Of a stretch of 64,000 nt of DNA, positions 11,071 to 20,099 are shown piece after piece (the first letter of the stretch is position 1; each line of letters starts with the position of its first letter). The position numbers were made by a program, and so were the translations under genes. The stretch is from Pseudomonas oryzagri (GTDB lineage: Bacteria > Pseudomonadota > Gammaproteobacteria > Pseudomonadales > Pseudomonadaceae): the NCBI RefSeq assembly GCF_020831405.1, contig NZ_JAJHPU010000039.1:101038-165037 (forward strand), in the 5' to 3' direction. The notes beneath the pieces are model-generated. The model did not search any database. It saw only the letters and a list, made by a program, of their open reading frames with translations, and was not told the origin of the DNA.

Positions 11071-11147
11071 GCGCCTGTAGCTCAGCTGGATAGAGCGACC
11101 GCCTCCTAAGCGGTAGGTCGGGGGTTCGAATCCCCCCTCGCGCACCA
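11071..11147 (+). tRNA. tRNA-Arg(CCT) with an imperfect acceptor stem
   Basis: 77 bases with encoded CCA; the anticodon loop CTCCTAA gives CCT, and the D, anticodon and T arms pair well. In the acceptor, GCGCCTG faces CTCGCGC, so pairs 5 and 6 are C-C and T-T mismatches; the expected 3' strand would be CAGGCGC. It may be an altered but working tRNA, or one whose 3' end was replaced by recombination. The tRNA identity is clear; function is uncertain. Confidence 0.8.
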
Positions 11148-11358
11148 TATTCGTGTCGCTCAAAAAGTCTTCCACACAGCGCGACTCTTTTGCTTTTGAG
11201 CCACAGGTGCATGCAAAGTGTGCCGTTGGAAGCAGCCGAGCCAGGTATGGCAAGCATGCCGGCGCCAATGCGGCGTGGCCGGATGCCGTGATGGTCTTGC
11301 CTCCACCGTTCAGTTGTTCCCCCACTGCCGTGAGATGGATTCCCTTGAGGGGGTGCGG

Positions 11359-14300
11359 ATGAGTCGTCTGTTCAGCCTGCGCACTCTGCTATTGAGTGCC
11401 TTCCTTGGTTTTGGCTTGCTGGTTTCGGTCTATCAGGGGGTGTCGGTCTACCGTCATTCCCTGCAGGAGACGATGGCCGAACTGGAGGTCACCACCGACT
11501 TCATCGGCCATTTCCTCGCCGGCGGCCTGGAGCAGGACTCCTCCGCCTCGATCGAACGGCTCGCCCACCTGTTCGCCGAACACCTCGATCACCCCTCGCT
11601 GGTCTATGCCGCCGTGCTGGATGGCGAAGGGCGCATGCGTTCGCTCAGTCTGCCCCAGGGTGTCATGCGCATGCCGTTGAGCATGCCCGAGGTCGAGCGC
11701 CTGCTGCAGGCGCGCAGCGATTGGGAGGGCGCCCACCTGCAGTGGCTGGAACGCGACGAGTTGCTCCTCGGCGGCTATCCCATCGACCAGCAGGCGGGTG
11801 TGCAGGGGGGCATGGTGGTGCTGGTGATGCGCACCGATACCCTGCGTGACAATGCCTGGGCGCGCACCGGCGAGCAGCTCCTGTTGCTGCTGTTGCCGCT
11901 GCTGCTGCTGGCAGTGCTGCTGGCCTGGTTGCTCAAGCGTCTGCTCACCGACCGCATCGAGGAATTGCTGCAGGACGTACGTCGCCTGAGCCAGGGGCGG
12001 ATCTCCCGGTTGCCGGTGCAGGGCAACGACGAGGTGAGCCAGCTGGCCGCCGAGTTCGGCGAGCTGATGCAGAAGATGATCAGCGCCCGCGACTACAACG
12101 AATACCTGCTCGACTGCATCCCCAGCCCGGTCTGGCAGGTCGATCCGCAGCAGCGCTGCGTCTACGTCAACGCCGCCTGGCTGGCCTTCACCGGCATGGG
12201 GCGGGCCGAGAGCCTTTACGAGGGCTGGTGGCAGGCGGTGCATCCCGATGATCGCGCGGTGCTCGAGCCGCTGCTGGTGGCCGGCCCTGGCGGCTGCGGA
12301 GCGGATTTCGCCCGTCGCCTGCGCCTGCGCGCGCGCGCCGGCTGCTACCACTGGATTCAGTTGCACTGCGAGCCGTTGGTGGGGCGTGACGGCCGTTTCA
12401 GTGGTTTTCTCGGCAGTGCCTTCGACATCCAGGCGGAGCTGGATGCGGCCAGCGAGCTGCAGGCCAACGAGGCCCGTTTCCGCGGCCTGGTCGAGCAGTC
12501 GCTGGTCGGCGTCTATGTACTGCGCGAAGGGTACTTCGAGTACGTCAACCCGCGCATGGCCGAGTGGTTCGGTTACCGGCCGCAGGAGCTGGTGGCGCGC
12601 TCGCTGCTCGACCTGGTCAGCGAGGCTGACCGCGAGATGGTGCGCGAGATGCTCGACAAGCGCGAGCGCGGCGAACTGCGCTCCGCGCATTACGAATTCC
12701 GCGCCCTGACCCGCGACGGGCGCGAGTTCGTCGCCGAAGCCTTCGGCACGCGTATCGAGCTGGACGGCCTGCCGGCGATCATCGGCACCTTGCTGGACGT
12801 TACCCAGGGCCACAAGGACCGCGCGGCGGTACAGGCGGTGGTGGATGCGGTGGTGGCCAGTCCGATGGTCATGCTGCGTCGCGGCGTGCGCATGGGTTGG
12901 CCGGTGCAGTTCATCTCCGCCAACGTCGGCCGCTGGGGCTATTCCGCCGAGAGCCTGAGCGAGGGACGGCGCTGGTTCACCACGCTGATCCATCCCGACG
13001 ATCTGCGCCAGGTGATCGAGGAGGTGGAACGCTGCATCTTCGAGGTGCGCCCGGAGTTCGTCCTCGAATATCGCATCCGCACCGGCATCGGCACCTTCAT
13101 CTGGGTCGAGGACTACAGCCGGGTGCATCGCGACGCCGCGGGCGTGCCGCAATGCCTCGAGAGCCTGCTGATCGACATCTCCGCGCGCAAGGCGGCGGAT
13201 GAGAAGCTGCGCCATGCCGCCGCCGTGTTCACCAACGCCCGCGAGGGGGTGGTGATCACCGACACCACGCCGCAGATCATCGCGGTCAACCGTGCCTTCT
13301 GCGACATCACCGGCTACGAGGAGCACGAGGTGATCGGCCGCAACCCGAGCATGGTCAGCTCCGGACGGCAGAGCAAGGAGTTCTACCGCGACATGTGGGC
13401 GACGCTGATCGGCGAAGGCCACTGGCAGGGCGAGGTATGGAACCGGCGCAAGTCCGGCGAGGTGTTCCCGCAGTGGCACAGCATCAGCGCGGTGCGCGAC
13501 GACCGCGGCAAGCTGACCAACTATGTGGCGGTGTTCAGCGACATTTCCCAGCTCAAGGAGTCCGAGGCGCAGCTCGAGCGGCTGGCCCACTACGACCCGC
13601 TGACCGAGCTGCCCAACCGGATTCTCGTCCAGTCGCACCTCAACGGCGCCATCGAGCGGGCGCGGCGTCTGCACTGCAAGGTGGCGGTGCTGTTCCTCGA
13701 TCTCGACGGCTTCAAGCGGGTCAACGACAGTCTCGGCCACTCGGTGGGCGACGAGCTGCTGGTGCTGATCGCCCGTCGCCTGCGCCAGCGCATTCGCGCC
13801 GAGGACATGTTCGCCCGTCTGGGCGGCGACGAATTCCTGCTGGTGCTGGAGGGCATCGGCCACCCCGACGAGGCGGCGCTGGTGGCGCAGGACCTGATCG
13901 ACCTGCTGCAGCAGCCATTCCGCGTCGGCAGCGGCCACGAGCTGTTCGTCGGCGCCAGCATCGGCATCAGCCTGTTCCCCGACGATGGCCAGGAGATGGC
14001 CGAGCTGATCCGCTGCTCCGACGTGGCCATGTATCAGGCCAAGGAAAATGGCCGCAACAACTACCAGTTCCACACCGAGGAGCTGACCCGCGCCGCCGAG
14101 AATCGCCAGGCGCTGGAAAGCCGCCTGCATCGGGCGATCACCGCGCAGGAGTTCGAACTGCACTACCAGCCGCAGGTGGATGTCGCCAGTGGCCGGATCC
14201 TCGGTTTCGAGGCGCTGGTGCGCTGGCGGCCGGGCAGCGGCGAGCCGGTCTCGCCGGCGGTGTTCATCCCGCTGCTCGAGGAAACCGGCCTGATCCTCGC

Positions 14301-14886
14301 CCTCGGCGACTGGGTGCTGCAGGAGGCCTGCGCGCAGGTGGTGCGCTGGCGCGCCGCGGGGTTGCCCGAGGTACCGGTGAGCGTCAACCTGTCGCCGCGC
14401 CAGTTCCAGCATCTGGACGTGGTCGAGCTGGTGCGCCGCGCGCTGGAGAGCAGCGGCCTGCCGGGCGCGCTGCTCGAACTGGAGATCACCGAGGGCGCGT
14501 TGATGGCGCAGGACCTGACCACCCAGGAGCGTCTCGCCGACCTCAAGGCGCTTGGCGTGCATCTGGCGGTGGACGACTTCGGCACCGGCTATTCGTCGCT
14601 GGCCTATCTCAGCCGCTTCCCCATCGACAAGCTGAAGATCGACAAGAGCTTCATCGACGGCCTCGGCCAGGATGCGCGCGCCGACAAGATCGTCGCCACC
14701 ATCATCGCCATGGGCAAGGGCCTCGATCTGCATGTGGTCGCCGAAGGCGTGGAGAGCGCCGCGCAGCTCGAACTGCTGCGCGCCCACGGTTGCGATGCGG
14801 TACAGGGCTATCTGAGCGGACGGCCGCTGCCGGCGGCGCAGACCGCTGTGCGCCTGGCCGGCGAGCGCCAGAGCGTCGTGCTCTGA
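11359..14886 (+). CDS. Membrane PAS-GGDEF-EAL cyclic-di-GMP enzyme
   Basis: 1175 residues. A first membrane helix lies at about 8-28, a periplasmic sensor region to about 170, and a leucine-rich second helix at about 175-196. A HAMP-like linker, four PAS/PAC repeats (about 250-760), a GGDEF domain with an intact GGDEF motif at about 821-825, and an EAL domain with intact EAL at about 951-953 follow. Both catalytic halves look complete, so it could make and break cyclic di-GMP; which dominates cannot be read. The ATG at 11359 follows GAGGGGG; upstream in-frame starts add a region without homology features. It starts 212 bases after the tRNA. Confidence 0.93.
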   Translation: MSRLFSLRTLLLSAFLGFGLLVSVYQGVSVYRHSLQETMAELEVTTDFIGHFLAGGLEQDSSASIERLAHLFAEHLDHPSLVYAAVLDGEGRMRSLSLPQGVMRMPLSMPEVERLLQARSDWEGAHLQWLERDELLLGGYPIDQQAGVQGGMVVLVMRTDTLRDNAWARTGEQLLLLLLPLLLLAVLLAWLLKRLLTDRIEELLQDVRRLSQGRISRLPVQGNDEVSQLAAEFGELMQKMISARDYNEYLLDCIPSPVWQVDPQQRCVYVNAAWLAFTGMGRAESLYEGWWQAVHPDDRAVLEPLLVAGPGGCGADFARRLRLRARAGCYHWIQLHCEPLVGRDGRFSGFLGSAFDIQAELDAASELQANEARFRGLVEQSLVGVYVLREGYFEYVNPRMAEWFGYRPQELVARSLLDLVSEADREMVREMLDKRERGELRSAHYEFRALTRDGREFVAEAFGTRIELDGLPAIIGTLLDVTQGHKDRAAVQAVVDAVVASPMVMLRRGVRMGWPVQFISANVGRWGYSAESLSEGRRWFTTLIHPDDLRQVIEEVERCIFEVRPEFVLEYRIRTGIGTFIWVEDYSRVHRDAAGVPQCLESLLIDISARKAADEKLRHAAAVFTNAREGVVITDTTPQIIAVNRAFCDITGYEEHEVIGRNPSMVSSGRQSKEFYRDMWATLIGEGHWQGEVWNRRKSGEVFPQWHSISAVRDDRGKLTNYVAVFSDISQLKESEAQLERLAHYDPLTELPNRILVQSHLNGAIERARRLHCKVAVLFLDLDGFKRVNDSLGHSVGDELLVLIARRLRQRIRAEDMFARLGGDEFLLVLEGIGHPDEAALVAQDLIDLLQQPFRVGSGHELFVGASIGISLFPDDGQEMAELIRCSDVAMYQAKENGRNNYQFHTEELTRAAENRQALESRLHRAITAQEFELHYQPQVDVASGRILGFEALVRWRPGSGEPVSPAVFIPLLEETGLILALGDWVLQEACAQVVRWRAAGLPEVPVSVNLSPRQFQHLDVVELVRRALESSGLPGALLELEITEGALMAQDLTTQERLADLKALGVHLAVDDFGTGYSSLAYLSRFPIDKLKIDKSFIDGLGQDARADKIVATIIAMGKGLDLHVVAEGVESAAQLELLRAHGCDAVQGYLSGRPLPAAQTAVRLAGERQSVVL

Positions 14887-14910
14887 CGACGCGGCGCCGC
14901 CGCGTCGGGG

Positions 14911-15777
14911 TCAGTGGGACAGCTGGGCGTGCAGCCAGGCGCAGACGTCGGCCGCGCCGGCCTGGCGCAGGCCCTCGCCGAGCGCGTTGGCTTCGGCCTG
15001 GTCGCGCGGCAGCAGGAGGAACTCCGGGCCGCCGCTGTCGCGCAGCAGGTGCAGGCGGGCATAGGGCATGCCGGTCAGCAACAGGCGCATGAAGCGCGCG
15101 TCGCTCCAGGCGGCTGCCGGCATGGCCAGCACGTGGTAGCCGGCATCCAGCTGCTCCAGGCCGCCGCGGTGCAGGCGGTATTCGGTGAGCACGGCCGGCA
15201 TCTGCACGGTCAGGCCACGGCGGCGGGCGTAGGCCACCGCGCAGGCGAAGGCCTGGGGGACCTGTTCGCCGTTCCAGTAGTAGCGCTCGCCGCGCCAGTT
15301 GGCCTGGCGCAGATGGAGGGTCTCGCCGCTGGCATGGTGCGGCAGGGCCTGGGCCAGGGTGCGACTGAAGTCCTTGTAGCTGATCAGGCGGATGCTGCGG
15401 CAGGCCGGCGAGGCCGCGTAGTCCTCGAAGCGGGCGAAACGGGCGCCGGCTTCGGGGGCGCCCCCCAAGCCATCGACCCAGCGCAGATCGAACTCGCTGA
15501 TTCGCCGCTCCTGCACCTGGACCAGCGCGCGCAGCGCCTGATGGGCCGCCGCCTTGTCCTCCTGGACCGGGCCGGACAGTGCCCCGCGGGGCAGGTCGGC
15601 CAGCCGTTGCAACGGTGGGCCGTCCTGCCACCAGATGCTGTCCGGTACTTCCGGCAAGGGGCTGAAGGGGAGGCGCAACTTCGCAGCCTGCTCCTGCAGC
15701 TGCATGCTACCGCTGGGCCCGAATCCTGCTCGGTGGGCCAGGGAGGCAAAAAAGTTGCGAAATGAAAATGGTGGCAT
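14911..15777 (-). CDS. Conserved hypothetical protein
   Basis: About 288 residues from the ATG at 15777 (MPPFSFRNFFASLAHRAG). A GTG at 15840 would add 21 residues; neither has a strong ribosome-binding site. The protein is probably soluble, with no signal peptide and no motif I recognise; it ends DVCAWLHAQLSH. It is convergent with the PAS-GGDEF-EAL gene and divergent from pyrD. Codon use is like its neighbours, so it is probably a real pseudomonad gene. No function proposed. Confidence 0.7.
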   Translation of the reverse strand: MPPFSFRNFFASLAHRAGFGPSGSMQLQEQAAKLRLPFSPLPEVPDSIWWQDGPPLQRLADLPRGALSGPVQEDKAAAHQALRALVQVQERRISEFDLRWVDGLGGAPEAGARFARFEDYAASPACRSIRLISYKDFSRTLAQALPHHASGETLHLRQANWRGERYYWNGEQVPQAFACAVAYARRRGLTVQMPAVLTEYRLHRGGLEQLDAGYHVLAMPAAAWSDARFMRLLLTGMPYARLHLLRDSGGPEFLLLPRDQAEANALGEGLRQAGAADVCAWLHAQLSH

Positions 15778-16009
15778 GTTCACGCCCGAATGCTTCCTGC
15801 ATATCGATGGGTTATCGGCTCGCGGCAGATCATTGCTCACTTGATGCCATTACTCAGCAAAGACAAGACTAACCGACTTTGCCCGCTGAAAAAATGCTGG
15901 CCAGCTGTCGCCATGGCTTGCGTCACGTCTGGAGCGCGGGGCGTGCTTCGCCCGCCACAGCGGCTGGGCTATACTTCGCACCCCGACGACCTGCTGATGA
16001 TTCCTGCCC

Positions 16010-17032
16010 ATGTATGCTCTCGCCCGCGAGCTGCTGTTCAAACTGTCCCCGGAAACCTCCCACGAACTGGCCATCGACCTGATCGGTGCCGGTGGCCGCC
16101 TCGGCCTCAATCGCCTGGTCTGCCAGACGCCGCGCCTGCCGGTGCGGGTGATGGGTCTGGAGTTCGCCAACCCGGTCGGTCTCGCCGCCGGTCTCGACAA
16201 GAACGGTGATGCCATCGACGGTTTCGCCCAGCTCGGCTTCGGCTTCGTCGAGATCGGCACCGTGACGCCGCGCCCGCAGCCGGGCAATCCCAAGCCGCGC
16301 CTGTTCCGCCTGCCGCAGTCCGAGGCGATCATCAACCGCATGGGCTTCAACAACCATGGCGTCGACCACCTGCTGGAGCGCGTCAAGGCCGCCCAGTACC
16401 GCGGCGTGCTGGGCATCAATATCGGCAAGAACTTCGATACGCCGGTCGAGCGCGCGGTGGACGACTACCTGCTGTGCCTGGACAAGGTCTATCCCCACGC
16501 CAGCTACGTCACGGTCAACGTCAGCTCGCCGAACACCCCCGGGCTGCGCAGCCTGCAGTTCGGCGACTCGCTCAAGCAGCTGCTCGAAGCGCTGCGCCAG
16601 CGCCAGGAGGCTCTCGCCGTGCAGCACGGCCGCCGGGTGCCGCTGGCGATCAAGATCGCCCCGGACATGAGCGACGAGGAAACCGTGCTGGTGGCGCGTG
16701 CCCTGCTGGATGCCGGCATGGATGCGGTGATCGCCACCAACACCACCCTGAGCCGCGCAGGCGTGGAAGGGCTGGCGCATGCCGACGAGGCCGGCGGCCT
16801 GTCCGGTGCCCCGGTGCGCGACAGGAGCACGCATACCGTGCGGCTGCTGGCTGGCGAACTGGCCGGGCGGCTGCCGATCATCGCGGTCGGCGGCATCACC
16901 GAGGGCGCCCATGCCGCCGAGAAGATCGCCGCCGGCGCCAGCCTGGTGCAGATCTACTCCGGCTTCATCTACAAGGGCCCGGCGCTGATCCGCGCGGCCG
17001 TGGACGCCATCGCGGCGACCGGCCGGGTCTGA
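16010..17032 (+). CDS. pyrD: Dihydroorotate dehydrogenase (quinone), class 2
   Basis: Oxidises dihydroorotate to orotate in pyrimidine synthesis, passing electrons to quinone at the inner membrane. 340 residues. The N-terminal amphipathic extension ([19 protein letters not shown]) marks the membrane-bound class 2. Other motifs are [30 protein letters not shown] with the catalytic Ser, and the FMN-phosphate loop near IAVGGI. The order pyrD-rmf-rlmKL-dacB is that of P. aeruginosa. Confidence 0.97.
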   Translation: MYALARELLFKLSPETSHELAIDLIGAGGRLGLNRLVCQTPRLPVRVMGLEFANPVGLAAGLDKNGDAIDGFAQLGFGFVEIGTVTPRPQPGNPKPRLFRLPQSEAIINRMGFNNHGVDHLLERVKAAQYRGVLGINIGKNFDTPVERAVDDYLLCLDKVYPHASYVTVNVSSPNTPGLRSLQFGDSLKQLLEALRQRQEALAVQHGRRVPLAIKIAPDMSDEETVLVARALLDAGMDAVIATNTTLSRAGVEGLAHADEAGGLSGAPVRDRSTHTVRLLAGELAGRLPIIAVGGITEGAHAAEKIAAGASLVQIYSGFIYKGPALIRAAVDAIAATGRV

Positions 17033-17045
17033 GCCCCGGAAACGG

Positions 17046-17069
17046 AACGGGGCCCCCTGGGGCCCCGTT
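17046..17069 (+). terminator. Hairpin after pyrD
   Basis: AACGGGGCCCC pairs with GGGGCCCCGTT around a 2-base loop. Very GC-rich but without a T-run, so a weak terminator candidate; it lies between convergent pyrD and rmf. Confidence 0.5.
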
Positions 17070-17111
17070 GTGGATGGATAGATCGGCTGAAAAGGCGTAC
17101 GAGGGTGCGGT

Positions 17112-17327
17112 TCAGCTGACCGCGTGAAGTTGGTTGAGACGGTGGATGCCGGCCGTGCCGGTCATACCCTCCCAGTTGTCGACACGACCTTCGCGCCAGC
17201 CATTGATCCAGGCTTGGCGGGCCGACGGTGCTGAGCAGGGACACATGTCGCGGGACTTCCCGCTGATGCCATATTGATAACCGCGCAAAAAGGCTCTTTC
17301 CAACGGATCACGCTTGAGTCTCTTCAT
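17112..17327 (-). CDS. rmf: Ribosome modulation factor
   Basis: 71-residue basic protein that dimerises 70S ribosomes into inactive 100S particles in stationary phase. Typical sequence: KRDPLERAFLRGYQYGI, then CPCSAPSARQAWINGWREGR. The ATG at 17327 follows AGAGGGCAATACCCG. Convergent with pyrD, as in P. aeruginosa. Confidence 0.95.
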   Translation of the reverse strand: MKRLKRDPLERAFLRGYQYGISGKSRDMCPCSAPSARQAWINGWREGRVDNWEGMTGTAGIHRLNQLHAVS

Positions 17328-17706
17328 CGGGTATTGCCCTCTTAGGTTGACTTACTTGTCCCGTTGGCCTCTTGGAGGCCTGGCGGAAGGTCCGCCATAA
17401 AGCTCGCTGCCGACAGGGCGAGCATATTCCGCAGTTCTTAAGGAGGTGCGGATTATGGGAGTTCTAAATGAATCTCCTTGGTGCTGTGAATGATCGAATT
17501 GTCATAAAGGAAACAATACTAGGACGCTCATGGCCTAAGCCGGCGTTCTGACCCGCGTGGCAGCCCGCTCAGGCGCGGTTTTGCCGGCGGTTGCACTTAG
17601 ACCGAACGAGCTGGCGTTCTGCCGATTGGGGCGGGCGCCTTCCGACGAAGGGGCATCTGCGTCCCTGAGTCACACCCAATGAAGGGCCTGGCCCCTGGAA
17701 TACCGC
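17328..17706. other. 379-base divergent gap between rmf and rlmKL
   Basis: Contains the rmf leader on the minus strand and the rlmKL leader on the plus strand, with a moderately AT-rich core around 17430-17520 where promoters are likely. I see no long open frame and no clear operator. Confidence 0.6.
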
Positions 17707-19926
17707 ATGTCCGACCTCTACCCACTCGTTCTCACCAGTCCCAAGGGCCTGGAAACCCTGCTGCTCGATGAAGCCACCGCACTGGGCCTGCAAGACGGGC
17801 GCGAACAGGTGGCGGCCGTGCAGGGCCAGGGCAGCCTGGAAACCGCCTACCGTCTGTGCCTGTGGTCGCGATTGGCCAACCGCGTGCTGCTGGTGCTCGG
17901 CCGCTTCCCGGTGGACAGCGCCGAGACGCTCTACCAGGCGGTCCGCTCGATCGACTGGAGCGAGCACCTGCTGCCCTCCGGCAGCCTGGCGGTGGAATTC
18001 TCCGGCCGTGGCGCCGGCATCGACAACACCCACTTCGGCGCGCTCAAGGTCAAGGACGGCATCGTCGACAGCCTGCGCGCGCAGTCCGGCCAGCGGCCGT
18101 CGGTGGACAAGTATCAGCCCGACCTGCGCATCCATGCGCGCCTCGAGCGCGGCGAGCTGGTGCTGTCGCTCGACCTGTCCGGCTTCAGCCTGCACCAGCG
18201 CGGCTACCGGCTGCAGCAGGGCGCCGCGCCGCTCAAGGAAAACCTCGCCGCCGCCATCCTGATCCGCGCCGGCTGGCCGCGCATCGCCGCCGAGGGCGGC
18301 GCGCTGGCCGACCCGATGTGCGGCGTCGGCACCTTCCTGGTCGAGGCGGGCATGATGGCCGCCGACATCGCGCCCAACCTCAAGCGCGAGAAGTGGGGTT
18401 TCTCCAACTGGCTGGGTCACGTACCGGCGCTCTGGAAGAAGCTGCACGAGGAAGCCGAGGCGCGCGCGAGCGCCGGTCTCGCCCGTCCGCCGCTGTGGAT
18501 CCGTGGCTACGAGGCCGATCCGCGGTTGATCCAGCCTGGGCGCAACAACATCGAGCGCGCCGGCCTCGCCGACTGGGTGAAGATCTACCAGGGCGAGCTG
18601 GCCACCTTCGAGCCGCGCCCGGACCAGAACCAGACCGGTCTGGTGGTGTGCAACCCGCCCTATGGCGAGCGCCTGGGCGACGAGGCCAGCCTGCTGTACC
18701 TCTACCAGCATCTCGGCGAGCGCCTGCGCCAGGCCTGCCTGAACTGGGAGGCGGCGGTGTTCACCGGCGCGCCGGAGCTGGGCAAGCGCATGGGCATCCG
18801 CAGCCACAAGCAGTACGCCTTCTGGAACGGCGCGCTGCCGTGCAAGCTGCTGCTGTTCAAGGTGCTGCCGGAGCAGTTCGTCACCGGCCGCAACGAGCCG
18901 GCGGCGGCCCAGCCGGCCCCGCAGGCGCGGATGATCGGCGGCCAGCTGGTCGAGCGGCCGCCGGCGGTACGCACCGAGCCGGCGCGTCTGTCCGAGGGCG
19001 GGCAGATGTTCGCCAACCGTCTGCAGAAGAATCTCAAGACCCTGGGCAAGTGGGCGCGCAAGGCCGGAATCGAATGCTACCGCCTGTACGACGCCGACAT
19101 GCCGGAGTACGCGCTGGCGGTCGACCTGTATCGCGACTGGGTGCACGTGCAGGAGTACGCGCCGCCGCGCTCGATCGATCCGGACAAGGCGCAGGCGCGC
19201 CTGTTCGACGCCCTGGCGGCGATCCCGCAGGCGCTGGATATCGATCCTTCGCGGGTGGTCATCAAGCGCCGCGAGCGCCAGGCCGGCAAGAAGCAGTATG
19301 AGCGCCAGGCCCAGCAGGGGCAGTTCATGGAGGTGGGCGAGGGCGGCGTCAAGCTGCTGGTCAACCTCACCGACTACCTCGACACCGGGCTGTTCCTCGA
19401 TCACCGCCCGCTGCGCCTGCGCATCCAGCGCGAGGCGGCCGGCAAGCGCTTCCTCAACCTGTTCTGCTACACCGCCACCGCCACCGTGCACGCGGCCAAG
19501 GGCGGCGCGCGCAGCACCACCAGCGTCGACCTGTCGAAGACCTACCTGGATTGGGCGCGGCGCAACCTGGCGCTCAACGGCTTCTCCGAGAAGCAGCGTC
19601 TGGAGCAGGGCGACGTGATGGCCTGGCTGGAAGCCGACCGCGGCGAATACGAGCTGATCTTCATCGACCCGCCGACCTTCTCCAATTCCAAGCGCATGGA
19701 GGGCGTGTTCGACGTGCAGCGCGACCACGTCCATCTGCTCGACCTGGCGATGGCGCGCCTGGCCAGGGGCGGGGTGCTGTACTTCTCCAACAACTTCCGC
19801 AAGTTCCAGCTCGATCCGGCCCTGGAGCAGCGCTACGCGGTGGAGGAGATCAGCGCGCAGACGATCGATCAGGACTTCGCCCGCGACCCGAAGATCCACC
19901 GCGCCTGGCGGCTGACCGCCCGGTAG
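17707..19926 (+). CDS. rlmL: Bifunctional 23S rRNA methyltransferase RlmKL
   Basis: 739 residues. The N-terminal half (RlmL) holds a THUMP RNA-binding domain and a methyltransferase with NPPYGERLGD near residue 316, making m2G2445. The C-terminal half (RlmK) has a second SAM-binding fold with FLNLFCYTA near residue 580 and IDPPTFSNSK near 654, making m7G2069. The full fused length is that of the gammaproteobacterial enzyme. The ATG at 17707 gives the family start MSDLYPLVLTSPKGLE. Confidence 0.96.
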   Translation: MSDLYPLVLTSPKGLETLLLDEATALGLQDGREQVAAVQGQGSLETAYRLCLWSRLANRVLLVLGRFPVDSAETLYQAVRSIDWSEHLLPSGSLAVEFSGRGAGIDNTHFGALKVKDGIVDSLRAQSGQRPSVDKYQPDLRIHARLERGELVLSLDLSGFSLHQRGYRLQQGAAPLKENLAAAILIRAGWPRIAAEGGALADPMCGVGTFLVEAGMMAADIAPNLKREKWGFSNWLGHVPALWKKLHEEAEARASAGLARPPLWIRGYEADPRLIQPGRNNIERAGLADWVKIYQGELATFEPRPDQNQTGLVVCNPPYGERLGDEASLLYLYQHLGERLRQACLNWEAAVFTGAPELGKRMGIRSHKQYAFWNGALPCKLLLFKVLPEQFVTGRNEPAAAQPAPQARMIGGQLVERPPAVRTEPARLSEGGQMFANRLQKNLKTLGKWARKAGIECYRLYDADMPEYALAVDLYRDWVHVQEYAPPRSIDPDKAQARLFDALAAIPQALDIDPSRVVIKRRERQAGKKQYERQAQQGQFMEVGEGGVKLLVNLTDYLDTGLFLDHRPLRLRIQREAAGKRFLNLFCYTATATVHAAKGGARSTTSVDLSKTYLDWARRNLALNGFSEKQRLEQGDVMAWLEADRGEYELIFIDPPTFSNSKRMEGVFDVQRDHVHLLDLAMARLARGGVLYFSNNFRKFQLDPALEQRYAVEEISAQTIDQDFARDPKIHRAWRLTAR

Positions 19927-20030
19927 GGTGGATTGGCGTAGCGTAATCCACCGATGCCGCCGCAGGCGGCACCTCGCGATGCTGTTGCAGCTCGGCGGTG
20001 GTGGACAATCGCTGGCGCGAGTTGTCCACC
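19924..20030. repeat. REP-like palindromes (TAGGGTGGA / GTTGTCCACC family)
   Basis: Two adjacent imperfect inverted repeats, 19924-19952 and 19999-20030, begin with TAGGGTGGA or GGTGGACAATCGC and end in TCCACC. Related copies occur at 44825, 45991 and 63281 in this window, always intergenic. Confidence 0.7.
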
Positions 20031-20050
20031 CACCGAACTGCCGCGCATGA

Positions 20051-20088
20051 AAAAACCGCCTGCCGGTGAGCCCGGACAGGCGGTTTTT
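20051..20088. terminator. Bidirectional terminator between rlmKL and dacB
   Basis: AAAAACCGCCTG at 20051-20062 pairs with CAGGCGGTTTTT at 20077-20088, with A/T runs on both sides, between two convergent genes. Confidence 0.85.
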
Positions 20089-20099
20089 GCATTTCGGCC

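Noticed and set aside
11389..14787. A 1132-codon open frame on the minus strand opposite the PAS-GGDEF-EAL gene
   Set aside because: Low-complexity, His/Gln/Ala-rich translation typical of antisense frames in GC-rich genes; the plus strand has clear domains.
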